Origin: Aquipuribacter sp. SD81
Lineage (GTDB): Bacteria > Actinomycetota > Actinomycetes > Actinomycetales > JBBAYJ01
Direction: 5' to 3'
Length of the DNA stretch: 64,000 bases
Assembly (NCBI RefSeq): GCF_037153975.1
Contig: NZ_JBBAYJ010000014.1
Location: 42,008-106,007, forward strand
Below, in pieces: positions 51,304-58,993 of this stretch. The notes below the pieces were generated by a model, which saw only the letters and a list, made by a program, of their open reading frames with translations, did no database searches and was not told the origin of the DNA. Position numbers and translations under genes: made by a program. Position 1 is the stretch's first letter, and the number at the start of each line of letters is the position of its first letter.

Positions 51304-52176
51304 GTGACCCGCTACGACCGCTACGGCACCGACGTGCTCGCCACCGCCCGCCGCCCCGGCCGCCCCGCCGCCGTGGAGACCGTCGCCGCCGAGGCCGGGC
51401 TCGTCGTGGAGACCGACGACGGCGCGTGGGTGGGCGCGGTGGTGCGCGTGGAGAAGTCCGGTGGCATGCACGTCGTCGTGCTCGAGGACCGGCGCGGCCG
51501 GACCCGCACGTTCCCGCTGGGCCCCGGCTTCCTGCTCGACGGCCGGCCGGTGACGCTGGCCCGTCCGGCCCCCTCCCGCGGTCCTGCCCCGACCGGCCGG
51601 ACGGCGTCCGGGTCGGTCTCGGTGTCGGGCGCCCGCGCCCGGGTCGCCCGCGCGAGCCGCATCCTCGTCGAGGGCGTCCACGACGCCGAGCTCGTCGAGA
51701 AGGTCTGGGGCGAGGACCTGCGGGTGGAGGGCGTGGTCGTGGAGCCGCTGCACGGCGTCGACGACCTCGCGGCGGCGCTGCGGGGCTTCTCCCCCGGCGA
51801 GGGCCGACGCATCGGTGTGCTCGTCGACCACCTCGTCGCCGGGTCGAAGGAATGGCGCGAGGCGGAGGCGGTCGCCCGTAGCGCGGCGCTGCGCCGGCAC
51901 GTGCTCGTCGTGGGGCACCCGTACGTGGACGTGTGGCAGGCGGTGAGGCCGGAGCGTCTCGGCCTGGACCGCTGGCCCGACGTGCCGCGCGGCCGGCCGT
52001 GGAAGGAGGGCGTGCTCGCCCACCTCGGCTGGCCGCACGAGACGGCTGCGGACGTCGGGCTCGGGTGGAAGCGGATCCTCGGCCGGGTCCGGTCCTGGAC
52101 CGACCTCGAACCAGCGCTGCTCGGGCGGGTCGAGGAGCTCATCGACTTCGTGACCGGTGACGCCGCGGACCGCTGA
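51304..52176 (+). CDS. DUF3097-family protein with TOPRIM-like C-terminal half
   Basis: 290 residues from GTG 51304. N-terminal MTRYDRYGTDVLATARRPGR and the beta-rich segment VEKSGGMHVVVLEDRRGRTRTF are typical of DUF3097, an actinobacterial family without known function. From about residue 115, SRILVEGVHDAELVEKVWG and later RRIGVLVDHLVAGSKEW resemble the Glu and Asp motifs of TOPRIM folds, which handle nucleic acids. That second part is inference. Alone between GT39 and the EXLDI gene. Confidence 0.75.
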   Translation: MTRYDRYGTDVLATARRPGRPAAVETVAAEAGLVVETDDGAWVGAVVRVEKSGGMHVVVLEDRRGRTRTFPLGPGFLLDGRPVTLARPAPSRGPAPTGRTASGSVSVSGARARVARASRILVEGVHDAELVEKVWGEDLRVEGVVVEPLHGVDDLAAALRGFSPGEGRRIGVLVDHLVAGSKEWREAEAVARSAALRRHVLVVGHPYVDVWQAVRPERLGLDRWPDVPRGRPWKEGVLAHLGWPHETAADVGLGWKRILGRVRSWTDLEPALLGRVEELIDFVTGDAADR

Positions 52177-52191
52177 GTCGCTCTTGTGTTC

Positions 52192-52234
52192 TACGTATAG
52201 GTGTACGTATAGTCAGACCATGGCTAGCATGGTC
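52192..52234 (+). promoter_or_regulatory. Operator-like repeats and -10 before the EXLDI gene
   Basis: TACGTATAG is repeated at 52192-52200 and 52204-52212 (12-bp period, about one helical turn). GACCATG-GCTAG-CATGGTC (52216-52234) is a perfect 7-bp inverted repeat. TAGCAT (52225-52230) inside it is six bases before GTG 52237. Binding at either repeat would cover the promoter. Confidence 0.6.
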
Positions 52235-52236
52235 CC

Positions 52237-52755
52237 GTGCCGAACAAGACGATCTACGTCTCGGACGCCGACCTGCCCGTCTACGCCCGCGCGCAGGAGG
52301 TCGCCGGCGGCAACCTCTCCCGGGCGATCAGCGAGGCCCTGCGCCGCTACGTCGAGCACCACGACGCGCTCGACGGTGGCTACGAGGAGGTCACCGTCCG
52401 CGTCGGCACGGGCAAGGGCCGCACGCAGCGCTTCCTCGGCGTGCTGCTCGCCGAGACCCAGCACTCGGGCGGGGAGGGCACGGAGCACATCAGCGTCTAC
52501 CGGACGCGCGCCGGCCGCTACGCCGTCCACCACGAGCGCTCCGCCGTGCACACGTGGACCGCCGGCAAGGACGGCACCGCCACCGGCTGGCGCAAGCACC
52601 TGAGCGCCGACCAGCAGCACACGACCACCCCGGCGAGCGCCACGCTCACCGTCGTCGACGACCGTGACGCCCTCGCCCCTCTCGTCCCCGCCCAGATGTA
52701 CGAGCTCGTCACGGCGACCGACGAGGTCCCCGTCGTGGAGGACCTCGACATCTGA
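52237..52755 (+). CDS. EXLDI-family protein with RHH-like N-terminus
   Basis: 172 residues from GTG 52237. The last residues are EDLDI, the hallmark of EXLDI proteins, which are found next to ABC-2 exporters in actinobacteria. Residues 1-42 (NKTIYVSDADLPVYARAQEV, then NLSRAISEALRRYVEHH) look like a ribbon-helix-helix DNA-binding fold. The central part (about 48-130) alternates strands rich in Thr/Arg/His. A likely role is autoregulation and control of the exporter encoded downstream. Function is not experimentally known to me. Confidence 0.82.
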   Translation: MPNKTIYVSDADLPVYARAQEVAGGNLSRAISEALRRYVEHHDALDGGYEEVTVRVGTGKGRTQRFLGVLLAETQHSGGEGTEHISVYRTRAGRYAVHHERSAVHTWTAGKDGTATGWRKHLSADQQHTTTPASATLTVVDDRDALAPLVPAQMYELVTATDEVPVVEDLDI

Positions 52756-52788
52756 GGCGCACCGCAGCGCCCCTCGCACTCCCCCGGC

Positions 52789-52876
52789 CGTCGTGCCGTC
52801 GTGCCGTCGTGCCGTCGCGCCGTCGCGCCGTCGTGCCGTCGCGCCGTCGCACCGTCGCGCCGTCGCGCCGGCGCGC
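52789..52876. repeat. Eleven tandem copies of an 8-bp repeat
   Basis: Units of CGTCGTGC and variants (CGTCGCGC, CGTCGCAC, CGGCGCGC) run without interruption between the EXLDI gene and the ABC ATPase. The array ends 25 bases before ATG 52902. The array is open in the frame of the ATPase, so copy-number change would also shift any upstream in-frame start. Confidence 0.9.
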
Positions 52877-52901
52877 CACGCCCCCTCACCCAGGAGCAGC
52901 C

Positions 52902-53651
52902 ATGCCCGACCCAGCCGTCCACGTCCGTGGCCTCGAGAAGTCCTACGGCGACCTGCACGTCCTGCGCGGCGTCGACCTCGACGTCGAGCGCGGCAGCATC
53001 CTCGCCCTGCTCGGCGCGAACGGCGCCGGCAAGACGACCCTCGTGCGCATCCTCGCCACGCTGCTGCGCGCCGACGCCGGACGGGCCGTGGTCGCCGGCC
53101 ACGACGTCGCCGCCGACCCGCGTGCCGTCCGGCGTGCGATCGCCCTCACCGGCCAGTTCGCCGCGGTCGACGGGGTCCTCACCGGCCGCGAGAACCTCGC
53201 TCTGGTCGCGAGGCTGCGACGGGTGCCGGACGCTGCGGCCACCGCCGACGCCCTGCTCGAGCGGTTCTCCCTCACCGACGCCGCCGACCGACGCGTCGCC
53301 ACGTGGTCCGGCGGCATGCGCCGCCGCCTCGACCTCGCGATGAGCCTCGTCGGCAGCCCGTCCGTCGTCGTGCTCGACGAGCCCACGACGGGCCTGGACC
53401 CGCAGGCGCGCCTGGAGGTGTGGGACGCGGTCCGCGAGCTCGCCCGCGCGGGCACGACCGTCCTGCTCACCACCCAGTACCTCGAGGAGGCCGAGCAGCT
53501 CGCCCACCGCGTCGCGATCCTCCACACCGGTCGCGTCGTCGCCGAGGGCACCGTCGCCGAGCTCAAGCGGCTGCTGCCGGCGCCGCGGGTCGAGTACGTC
53601 GAGCAGCAGCCGAGCCTCGAGGAGATCTTCCTCGCCGTCACCCACAGCTGA
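52902..53651 (+). CDS. DrrA-type ABC exporter ATPase
   Basis: 249 residues from ATG 52902, with AGGAG at good spacing. Walker A is GANGAGKTT (about 38-46). The signature is WSGGMRRRLDLAMSL, with Walker B VVVLDEPTTGLDP and H-loop TQYLEEAEQL in place of the usual His. Resembles daunorubicin-resistance type DrrA exporters for hydrophobic compounds. Pairs with the permease twelve bases downstream; an EXLDI gene precedes. Confidence 0.92.
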   Translation: MPDPAVHVRGLEKSYGDLHVLRGVDLDVERGSILALLGANGAGKTTLVRILATLLRADAGRAVVAGHDVAADPRAVRRAIALTGQFAAVDGVLTGRENLALVARLRRVPDAAATADALLERFSLTDAADRRVATWSGGMRRRLDLAMSLVGSPSVVVLDEPTTGLDPQARLEVWDAVRELARAGTTVLLTTQYLEEAEQLAHRVAILHTGRVVAEGTVAELKRLLPAPRVEYVEQQPSLEEIFLAVTHS

Positions 53652-53662
53652 GAGGAACCACC

Positions 53663-54421
53663 ATGACCGAGTCCCTCCTCGACACGTCCCTGCTGCTGGG
53701 ACGGTCGCTGCGCCACGTCGCCCGCAGCCTCGACACCGTCATCACGACGGCGCTCATGCCCGTCGCGTTCCTGCTGCTCTTCGTCTACGTGTTCGGCGGG
53801 GCCATCGACACCGGCGGCGTCCGCTACGTCGACTACCTGCTGCCGGGCATCCTCGTCATCACCATCGCGACCGGGATCTCCTACACCGCATACCGGCTCT
53901 TCCTCGACCTGAGCGGCGGCCTCGTCGAGCGGTTCCGCTCCCTGCCGATCTCGCGCGCCGCCGTCCTGTGGGCCCACGTGCTGACGTCCGTCGTGGCGAC
54001 GAGCGCCTCGCTCGTGCTGGTCGTGGCCGTGGCGCTTGTCATGGGGTTCCGGCCCGAGGCGGGCGTGGGCGGCTGGCTGGCCGTCGTCGGCCTGCTCGGC
54101 CTCCTGACGCTCGCGCTCAGCTGGCTCGCGGTCGTGCCCGGCCTGCTCGCGAGCACCGCCGAGGGCGCGGGCGCGTTCTCCTACCCGCTCATCCTCCTGC
54201 CGTTCGTCTCCTCGGCCTTCGTGCCGACGGACACCATGCCGACGCCCGTCCGTGTGTTCGCCGAGAACCAGCCCGTGACCGCGATCGTCGACGCGGTGCG
54301 CGCCCTGCTGGCCGGTCAGCCCGTCGAGGCCGACGTGTGGGTCGCGGTCGCGTGGTGCGCCGTGCTCCTCGTCGTCGCGTACGCGGCGGCGCTGCTCGTG
54401 CAGCGACGACGGCTCGGGTGA
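53663..54421 (+). CDS. ABC-2 type permease (DrrB-like)
   Basis: 252 residues from ATG 53663, with GAGAGGAACC before it. Six helices: the first two around VITTALMPVAFLLLFVYVFGGAI, then YVDYLLPGILVITIATGISYTAYRLFLDLSGGLVERFRSLPISR, typical of ABC-2 exporters, and FENQPVTAIVDAVRALLAGQP-like sequence near the end. Forms the membrane part of the DrrAB-like exporter. The compound is unknown. Confidence 0.9.
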   Translation: MTESLLDTSLLLGRSLRHVARSLDTVITTALMPVAFLLLFVYVFGGAIDTGGVRYVDYLLPGILVITIATGISYTAYRLFLDLSGGLVERFRSLPISRAAVLWAHVLTSVVATSASLVLVVAVALVMGFRPEAGVGGWLAVVGLLGLLTLALSWLAVVPGLLASTAEGAGAFSYPLILLPFVSSAFVPTDTMPTPVRVFAENQPVTAIVDAVRALLAGQPVEADVWVAVAWCAVLLVVAYAAALLVQRRRLG

Positions 54422-54429
54422 GCCCGGGC

Positions 54430-54435
54430 TAGCGT
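54430..54435 (+). promoter_or_regulatory. Leaderless-type -10 for the DUF2461 gene
   Basis: TAGCGT six bases before GTG 54442. Confidence 0.45.
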
Positions 54436-54441
54436 CGACCT

Positions 54442-55125
54442 GTGACGTTCACCGGCTTCGGCGAGGACCTGCCGCTGTTCTTCGAGGGCCTGGAGGCGGA
54501 CAACTCCAAGAGCTACTGGGCCGACCACCGGGGCCTGTACGAGGAGCAGGTGCGAGGCCCGATGCTCGCCCTGCTGGCGGGCCTCGAACCGGAGTTCGGC
54601 GAGGCGAAGGTCTTCCGGCCCTACCGCGACGTGCGCTTCAGCGCCGACAAGTCCCCGTACAAGACCCACACCGGCGCCCACACGCACGGCCGGCGCGGCG
54701 GGACCGGCTCGCTGTACGTGCAGGTCTCCGCCGACGGCCTCATGGTGGCGGGCGGCTGCTGGACGATGGAGCGCGACCAGCTCGCCCGGTACCGGGCCGC
54801 CGCCCTCGACGACGGCACCGGCCGGGCGCTCAGCCGGGTCGTCTCGCCGCTGCGCGAGGACGGCTGGGCGCCCGGGGCGCACGAGTCGCTCAAGCGGGCC
54901 CCGCGTGGCGTCGACCCCGAGCACCCGCGGGTCGAGCTGCTGCGACTCAAGGGCATGGGGCTGTTCCGCGAGCACGACGTCGAGCCGTGGCTGTTCACCG
55001 CCGAGGCGCGCGACGTCGTAGCCGACGCGTGGCGCTCGCTCGCACCGCTCAACCGGTGGCTCGACCGTCACGTCGGCCCGCACGTGCCCGAGGCGACCGA
55101 CCGCGACGAGGCGCGGCGGCGCTGA
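54442..55125 (+). CDS. DUF2461-family protein
   Basis: 227 residues. FTGFGEDLPLFFEGLEADNSKSYWADHR and the conserved VFRPYRDVRFSADKSPYKTHTGAH mark the DUF2461 (TIGR02453) family, cytoplasmic proteins without established function. No membrane segments. Free-standing, with its own leaderless-type promoter. Confidence 0.9.
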   Translation: MTFTGFGEDLPLFFEGLEADNSKSYWADHRGLYEEQVRGPMLALLAGLEPEFGEAKVFRPYRDVRFSADKSPYKTHTGAHTHGRRGGTGSLYVQVSADGLMVAGGCWTMERDQLARYRAAALDDGTGRALSRVVSPLREDGWAPGAHESLKRAPRGVDPEHPRVELLRLKGMGLFREHDVEPWLFTAEARDVVADAWRSLAPLNRWLDRHVGPHVPEATDRDEARRR

Positions 55126-55196
55126 CGGGCGGGCCACCGACCCACGGGTGGCCCTCAGGGTCAGGGCCGGGCCGGACGGTGGGTCACCGTCTCGCC

Positions 55197-55202
55197 TACC
55201 GT
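55197..55202 (+). promoter_or_regulatory. Leaderless-type -10 for azlC
   Basis: TACCGT seven bases before GTG 55210. Confidence 0.4.
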
Positions 55203-55209
55203 CGCGGGG

Positions 55210-55980
55210 GTGAGCACCCCCGGACGACCGGACGAGGGCGGGACGGCGGTCCGGGACCGGGACGCCGTACGCGCCGCCCGGCGTGACGGCGTCGGTCTCG
55301 GCCTGCTCGGCGTGTACGGCGTCAGCTTCGGCGCCGTGGCCGTCGCGTCCGGGCTCGCACCGTGGCAGGCGGTCGTTCTGAGCGCGGTCGGCTTCACGGG
55401 CGGGTCGCAGTTCGCGCTCGCGGCGGTCGCGGCCGCGGGCGGCGCCCCGGTCACGGGGCTCGCGTCGGCGTGGCTGCTCGGGGTGCGCAACGCGCTGTAC
55501 GCGGTCCGCCTCACCGACGTGCTGCCCCGCCGGCTCCTGCCCCGCGCCCTCGCCGCCCACCTCGTCATCGACGAGACGACCGCGATGGCCGTGCGGCACG
55601 AGCCGCACGGGCTGCCTGCGGCCCGCGCCGCGTTCTGGACCACCGGGCTCATGCTCTTCGCCACGTGGAACACCACGACGGTGCTCGGCGCCTTCGGCGT
55701 CCAGGCGCTCGGCGACCCCGACACCTTCGGCCTCGACGCCGCCGCGCCCGCCGCCTTCCTCGCCCTGCTGTGGCCGTACCTGCGTGAGCGCCGGACCGCG
55801 CTCGTCGCGGGCCTGGCGGTGGTCGTGGCGCTGCTGCTGTCGTTCGTCGCCCCGGCCGGGGTACCCGTGCTCGCCGGAGGTGCGGTGGCGCTGCTCGGCC
55901 TGTCACCGCGGCTGCGCCCCGAGACGGCGGTCGCGCCGGAGGCGGCCGACGCGTCGACGGGCGAGGAGGTGCGCCCGTGA
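55210..55980 (+). CDS. azlC: AzlC-family branched-chain amino acid exporter, large subunit
   Basis: 256 residues from GTG 55210. Six or seven helices; GVYGVSFGAVAVASGLAPWQAVVLSAVGFTGGSQFA is the AzlC signature. With AzlD it exports branched-chain amino acids or analogues. Its stop overlaps the next start (GTGA), as usual for the pair. Confidence 0.92.
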   Translation: MSTPGRPDEGGTAVRDRDAVRAARRDGVGLGLLGVYGVSFGAVAVASGLAPWQAVVLSAVGFTGGSQFALAAVAAAGGAPVTGLASAWLLGVRNALYAVRLTDVLPRRLLPRALAAHLVIDETTAMAVRHEPHGLPAARAAFWTTGLMLFATWNTTTVLGAFGVQALGDPDTFGLDAAAPAAFLALLWPYLRERRTALVAGLAVVVALLLSFVAPAGVPVLAGGAVALLGLSPRLRPETAVAPEAADASTGEEVRP

Positions 55981-56279
55981 GCTGGCTGACCGTGTGGGTG
56001 TGCGCGGTCGGGCTCCTGGTGCAGAAGGTCGCCGGCGCCTTCGTGCCGCGCACGTGGGTGCAGGACCCCCGGGTCCGCGGGGTGCTCGCGCTGCTGCCCG
56101 TCGCGATGTTCGCCGCGCTCACCCTCACGCAGGTCGCGGGCGGCGGCGACGGCCTCGTGCTCGACCTGCGTCTGGTCGGGCTGGGCGCCGCCGCGGTGTG
56201 TCTGCTGCTGCGCGCGCCCTTCCTCGTCGTGGTCGTCGTGGGCGCGGCCGCGACCGCCGTCGTGCGGCTGGTGCTCTGA
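55977..56279 (+). CDS. azlD: AzlD-family small subunit
   Basis: 100 residues from GTG 55977. Four short helices, with LLPVAMFAALTLTQVAGG and RAPFLVVVVVGAAATAVVRL typical of AzlD. Coupled to azlC by 4 bp. Confidence 0.9.
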   Translation: MSWLTVWVCAVGLLVQKVAGAFVPRTWVQDPRVRGVLALLPVAMFAALTLTQVAGGGDGLVLDLRLVGLGAAAVCLLLRAPFLVVVVVGAAATAVVRLVL

Positions 56280-56634
56280 CCGGTCCCCTTCGGCGGGCGC
56301 GTCCTGCAGATGTCGGTCGTGCACGACCATCGGGGCGGTACCCCTGCGCGGCGTCGGCTCGGACACGACTGTGTCGTGGGCGACTGTGTCGCGCGCGACT
56401 CAGTCGTGCACGAGCGGCTTGCCGCACCACTTGCCCACAGCACGGTCGCGCACGACACAGTCGCGTCCCAGCGACCAGCCGCACCACCCGCACCAGTCGC
56501 ACCACCCGCCCCCAGGACGGTCGCGCACGACACAGTCGCGTCCCAACGACCAGCCGCACCACCCGCCCCCAGCACGGTCGCGCACGACACAGTCGTGCCG
56601 AGCGTGAGACGGCCCTCGCGGCGCGGCGGCCGGG
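56280..56634. repeat. Noncoding repeat array with CGACTGTGTCG-type units
   Basis: 355 bases without a credible gene. CGACTGTGTCG-like units appear in forward sense near 56356-56406 (three, the last changed to CGACTCAGTCG). The reverse complement ACGGTCGCGCACGACACAGTCG-like core recurs at 56442, 56517 and 56574. Copies two and three carry the same CCAACGACCAGCCGCACC-like tail. The open frames through this stretch are repeat-driven. Confidence 0.7.
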
Positions 56635-57909
56635 TCAGCCGGCCAGGGCCTCCGCGGTCGCGACCCGCTCGGCGGGCGTGGGGTGGCTGCCGAACCACCA
56701 CTGGAGCACCCCCGGCGGCGAGGGGTCGGACCGGTTCGCGAGCGTGAGGGTGCGGATCATGTCGGCGTACGCGCCCGGGTCGCCGGTGAGTGCGACCGCG
56801 CCCGCGTCGGCGGCGCGCTCCACCTGCCGGCTGACCAGCGCCTCGGCCGGGCCGGCGACGACCGGCGCGAGGAGCACGACCAGCACGACCGCGCCCGCGG
56901 CCGCCGGGGAGCCGACCGACGTGCCCCGCCGCGACGACCACGCGACGGCGCCGGTGCCGAGCACGAGCACGCCGGCGGCGACCCCGAGCGCACCGAGCGT
57001 CGTGCCGCGCACGAGGTCCTCGCTCGCGGCGTGCGACACCTCGTGCGCCACGACCGCCCGGACGTCGTCCTGACCGAACCCGTCGACGAGGGTGTCCTGC
57101 AGCACCAGCCGGCGCGTCGGACCCAGCCCCGACACGTAGGCGTTGAGCGTCGTGGTGCGCGTGGACGCGTCGGAGACGAGCACATCGCTGACGGGCGCGC
57201 CCGCCTCGCTCGCCAGCCGCTCGACGTCGACCCGCAGCGGGCCGTCCGGCAGCTCGGTGAAGCTGGCGAAGCGGCCCTCGACGACGACGGGCCAGACCAG
57301 CGACGCCACGACGACGAAGACCGCACCCGCGGCCGCCGCCACCGCGGGCCACCAGCGGGGAAGCCGGCGGGCGAGCAGGACGACCACGACGACCGCCAGC
57401 ACCGTCGGCACCGTCTCCAGCAGCCAGCCCTGCGCGAGGTCGCGGGCGAAGACGGCCGCCGGGCGCACCGACAGCCCCTCCGCGAGCCGCACCTGCTCCG
57501 ACCAGACGGCGAAGGGCAGCCGCACGAGCTCGACCCCCACGCACACGAGCAGCGCGGTGACGGCGACCTGCAGCGCCGTGCCGGGGACGCGGGACCGGGC
57601 GCGGGCCAGGGCCCGCCGTCCCGGTCCGCTCGCGACGAGCCCGACGGCCGCGAGCGTCGTGGCGGCGAGGGCGAGCAGGGACGGCACCCGCAGCCGCGTC
57701 ACGAGCCGCTCGGCGTCCGCGACCGCGGCCGGGTCGAGGCCCGCCGAGGCGTCCACCGGCCCGGCGGGCGCGGCCGTCCACGGCACGAGCAGCACCGCCG
57801 CCACGACGAGCGCGACGACCACGACCGCGGTGAGGGCGAGGAGGCCGCCGGGCACGGCCCGCCCGGGCCGGGCGCTCACCGTGCGGGCCGTCGCGGCCGA
57901 GCCGTCCAC
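56635..57909 (-). CDS. M48-family (Ste24-like) membrane zinc protease
   Basis: 424 residues from GTG 57909. Five or six helices flank the zinc site HEVSH in VRAVVAHEVSHAASEDLVRG, with the third ligand in SRQVERAADAGAVAL. PTPAERVATAEAL at the end is typical of Ste24-like proteases. Probably cleaves membrane or misfolded proteins from the cytoplasmic side. CACCCT six bases before the GTG supports that start. Confidence 0.9.
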   Translation of the reverse strand: MDGSAATARTVSARPGRAVPGGLLALTAVVVVALVVAAVLLVPWTAAPAGPVDASAGLDPAAVADAERLVTRLRVPSLLALAATTLAAVGLVASGPGRRALARARSRVPGTALQVAVTALLVCVGVELVRLPFAVWSEQVRLAEGLSVRPAAVFARDLAQGWLLETVPTVLAVVVVVLLARRLPRWWPAVAAAAGAVFVVVASLVWPVVVEGRFASFTELPDGPLRVDVERLASEAGAPVSDVLVSDASTRTTTLNAYVSGLGPTRRLVLQDTLVDGFGQDDVRAVVAHEVSHAASEDLVRGTTLGALGVAAGVLVLGTGAVAWSSRRGTSVGSPAAAGAVVLVVLLAPVVAGPAEALVSRQVERAADAGAVALTGDPGAYADMIRTLTLANRSDPSPPGVLQWWFGSHPTPAERVATAEALAG

Positions 57910-57915
57910 CGGGCC

Positions 57916-57921
57916 AGGGTG
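57916..57921 (-). promoter_or_regulatory. Leaderless-type -10 for the M48 protease
   Basis: CACCCT on the minus strand, six bases before GTG 57909. Confidence 0.35.
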
Positions 57922-58012
57922 GCACGGCGGCTCGCCCCGTCCGCCGCCGCGGTCGCTCGGCTCGCCGACCCAGCCGCCCGGCGGTCCGGGCGGGCCGGTC
58001 GCCGCCGGCCGG

Positions 58013-58993
58013 TCAGGAGCCGTCGACCGGTACGACGAGCAGCGGTCGGGCCGCCCCGTCCCGGTCGACGACGAGGCCGACGAGCGCCCCGTCGGGGTCC
58101 AGCGCCGCGACGGGCTGCGAGCCGGTGCCCCACGCGGGCAGCCGCTGCCCGTGGCGCAGCCGCCGGGCCGTCGCCTCGTCCACCTCCCGGACGGCGAAGC
58201 AGCGCCGCGCGGCGGCGGGCAGGTCGAGGACGGCGGCCGAGAGGCTCTGCCGCGCGCGGTCGACCGCGGCGTCGTCCGCGCCTCGCCCCGGGACCTCGAC
58301 CGCGTCCCCGAGACCGAACGGGCCGGAGCGGGTCCGGCGCAGCGCCGTCAGGTGACCGCCGACTCCGAGCGCGTCCCCGAGGTCGCGGGCGAGGGCACGC
58401 ACGTACGTTCCCGCGGACACCTCGGCCACCACGTCGAGGTCGAGGCAGCCCGCCGGCGGCCCGGCCGGGTCGCCCGGCCGGCGCGCGGCGACGACCTCGA
58501 GGCGGGACACGGTGACGGGTCGCTCGGGCAGCACCACGTCCTCGCCGCCGCGCACCCGGGCGTAGGAGCGGCGGCCGTCGACCTTGACGGCACTCACCGC
58601 CGACGGGCGCTGCAGGATGTCCCCGCGCAGCGCCCCGAGCGCCGACCCGACCGCCTCGTCGGGCAGGCCGGAGGCGTCCGCACCCCCCGTCGCCTCGCCC
58701 TCGGCGTCGTCGGTGACGGTCGAGACGCCGAGCCGGACCGTCGCCTCGTACTCCTTGTCGTGCCCGACGAGGTACGTGAGCAGGCGCGTGGCCCAGCCGA
58801 CGCCGACGACGAGCACCCCCGTCGCCATCGGGTCGAGGGTCCCCGCGTGCCCGACGCGGCGCGTGCCGAGCAGGTACCGGCACCGCCCGACGACGTCGTG
58901 GGAGGACCAGCCGGCGGGCTTGTCGACGACGACGACGCCGACCGGCCCGCCCTGGCCGTCCCGCCCGCCCGAGCGCGAGCGCGAGCGGCTCAC
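58013..58993 (-). CDS. truB: tRNA pseudouridine-55 synthase
   Basis: 326 residues from GTG 58993. VGVVVVDKPAGWSSHDVV and the catalytic RVGHAGTLDPMATGVL (Asp54) are diagnostic. LQRPSAVSAVKVDGRRSYARVR and AGTYVRALARDLG follow in order. Modifies U55 in tRNA. The start overlaps the stop of the arylsulfotransferase-like gene (GTGA); normally rbfA is the direct neighbour. Confidence 0.97.
   Translation of the reverse strand: MSRSRSRSGGRDGQGGPVGVVVVDKPAGWSSHDVVGRCRYLLGTRRVGHAGTLDPMATGVLVVGVGWATRLLTYLVGHDKEYEATVRLGVSTVTDDAEGEATGGADASGLPDEAVGSALGALRGDILQRPSAVSAVKVDGRRSYARVRGGEDVVLPERPVTVSRLEVVAARRPGDPAGPPAGCLDLDVVAEVSAGTYVRALARDLGDALGVGGHLTALRRTRSGPFGLGDAVEVPGRGADDAAVDRARQSLSAAVLDLPAAARRCFAVREVDEATARRLRHGQRLPAWGTGSQPVAALDPDGALVGLVVDRDGAARPLLVVPVDGS

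Noticed and set aside
52801..52901. N-terminal extension of the ABC ATPase through the 8-bp repeats
   Set aside because: Open in frame, but AGGAG sits at proper distance before ATG 52902 and the extension has only repeat-encoded residues.
56310..56747. Open frame through the repeat array (about 145 codons)
   Set aside because: Its translation is a repeated peptide that only mirrors the DNA repeats, and it runs into the M48 protease gene.
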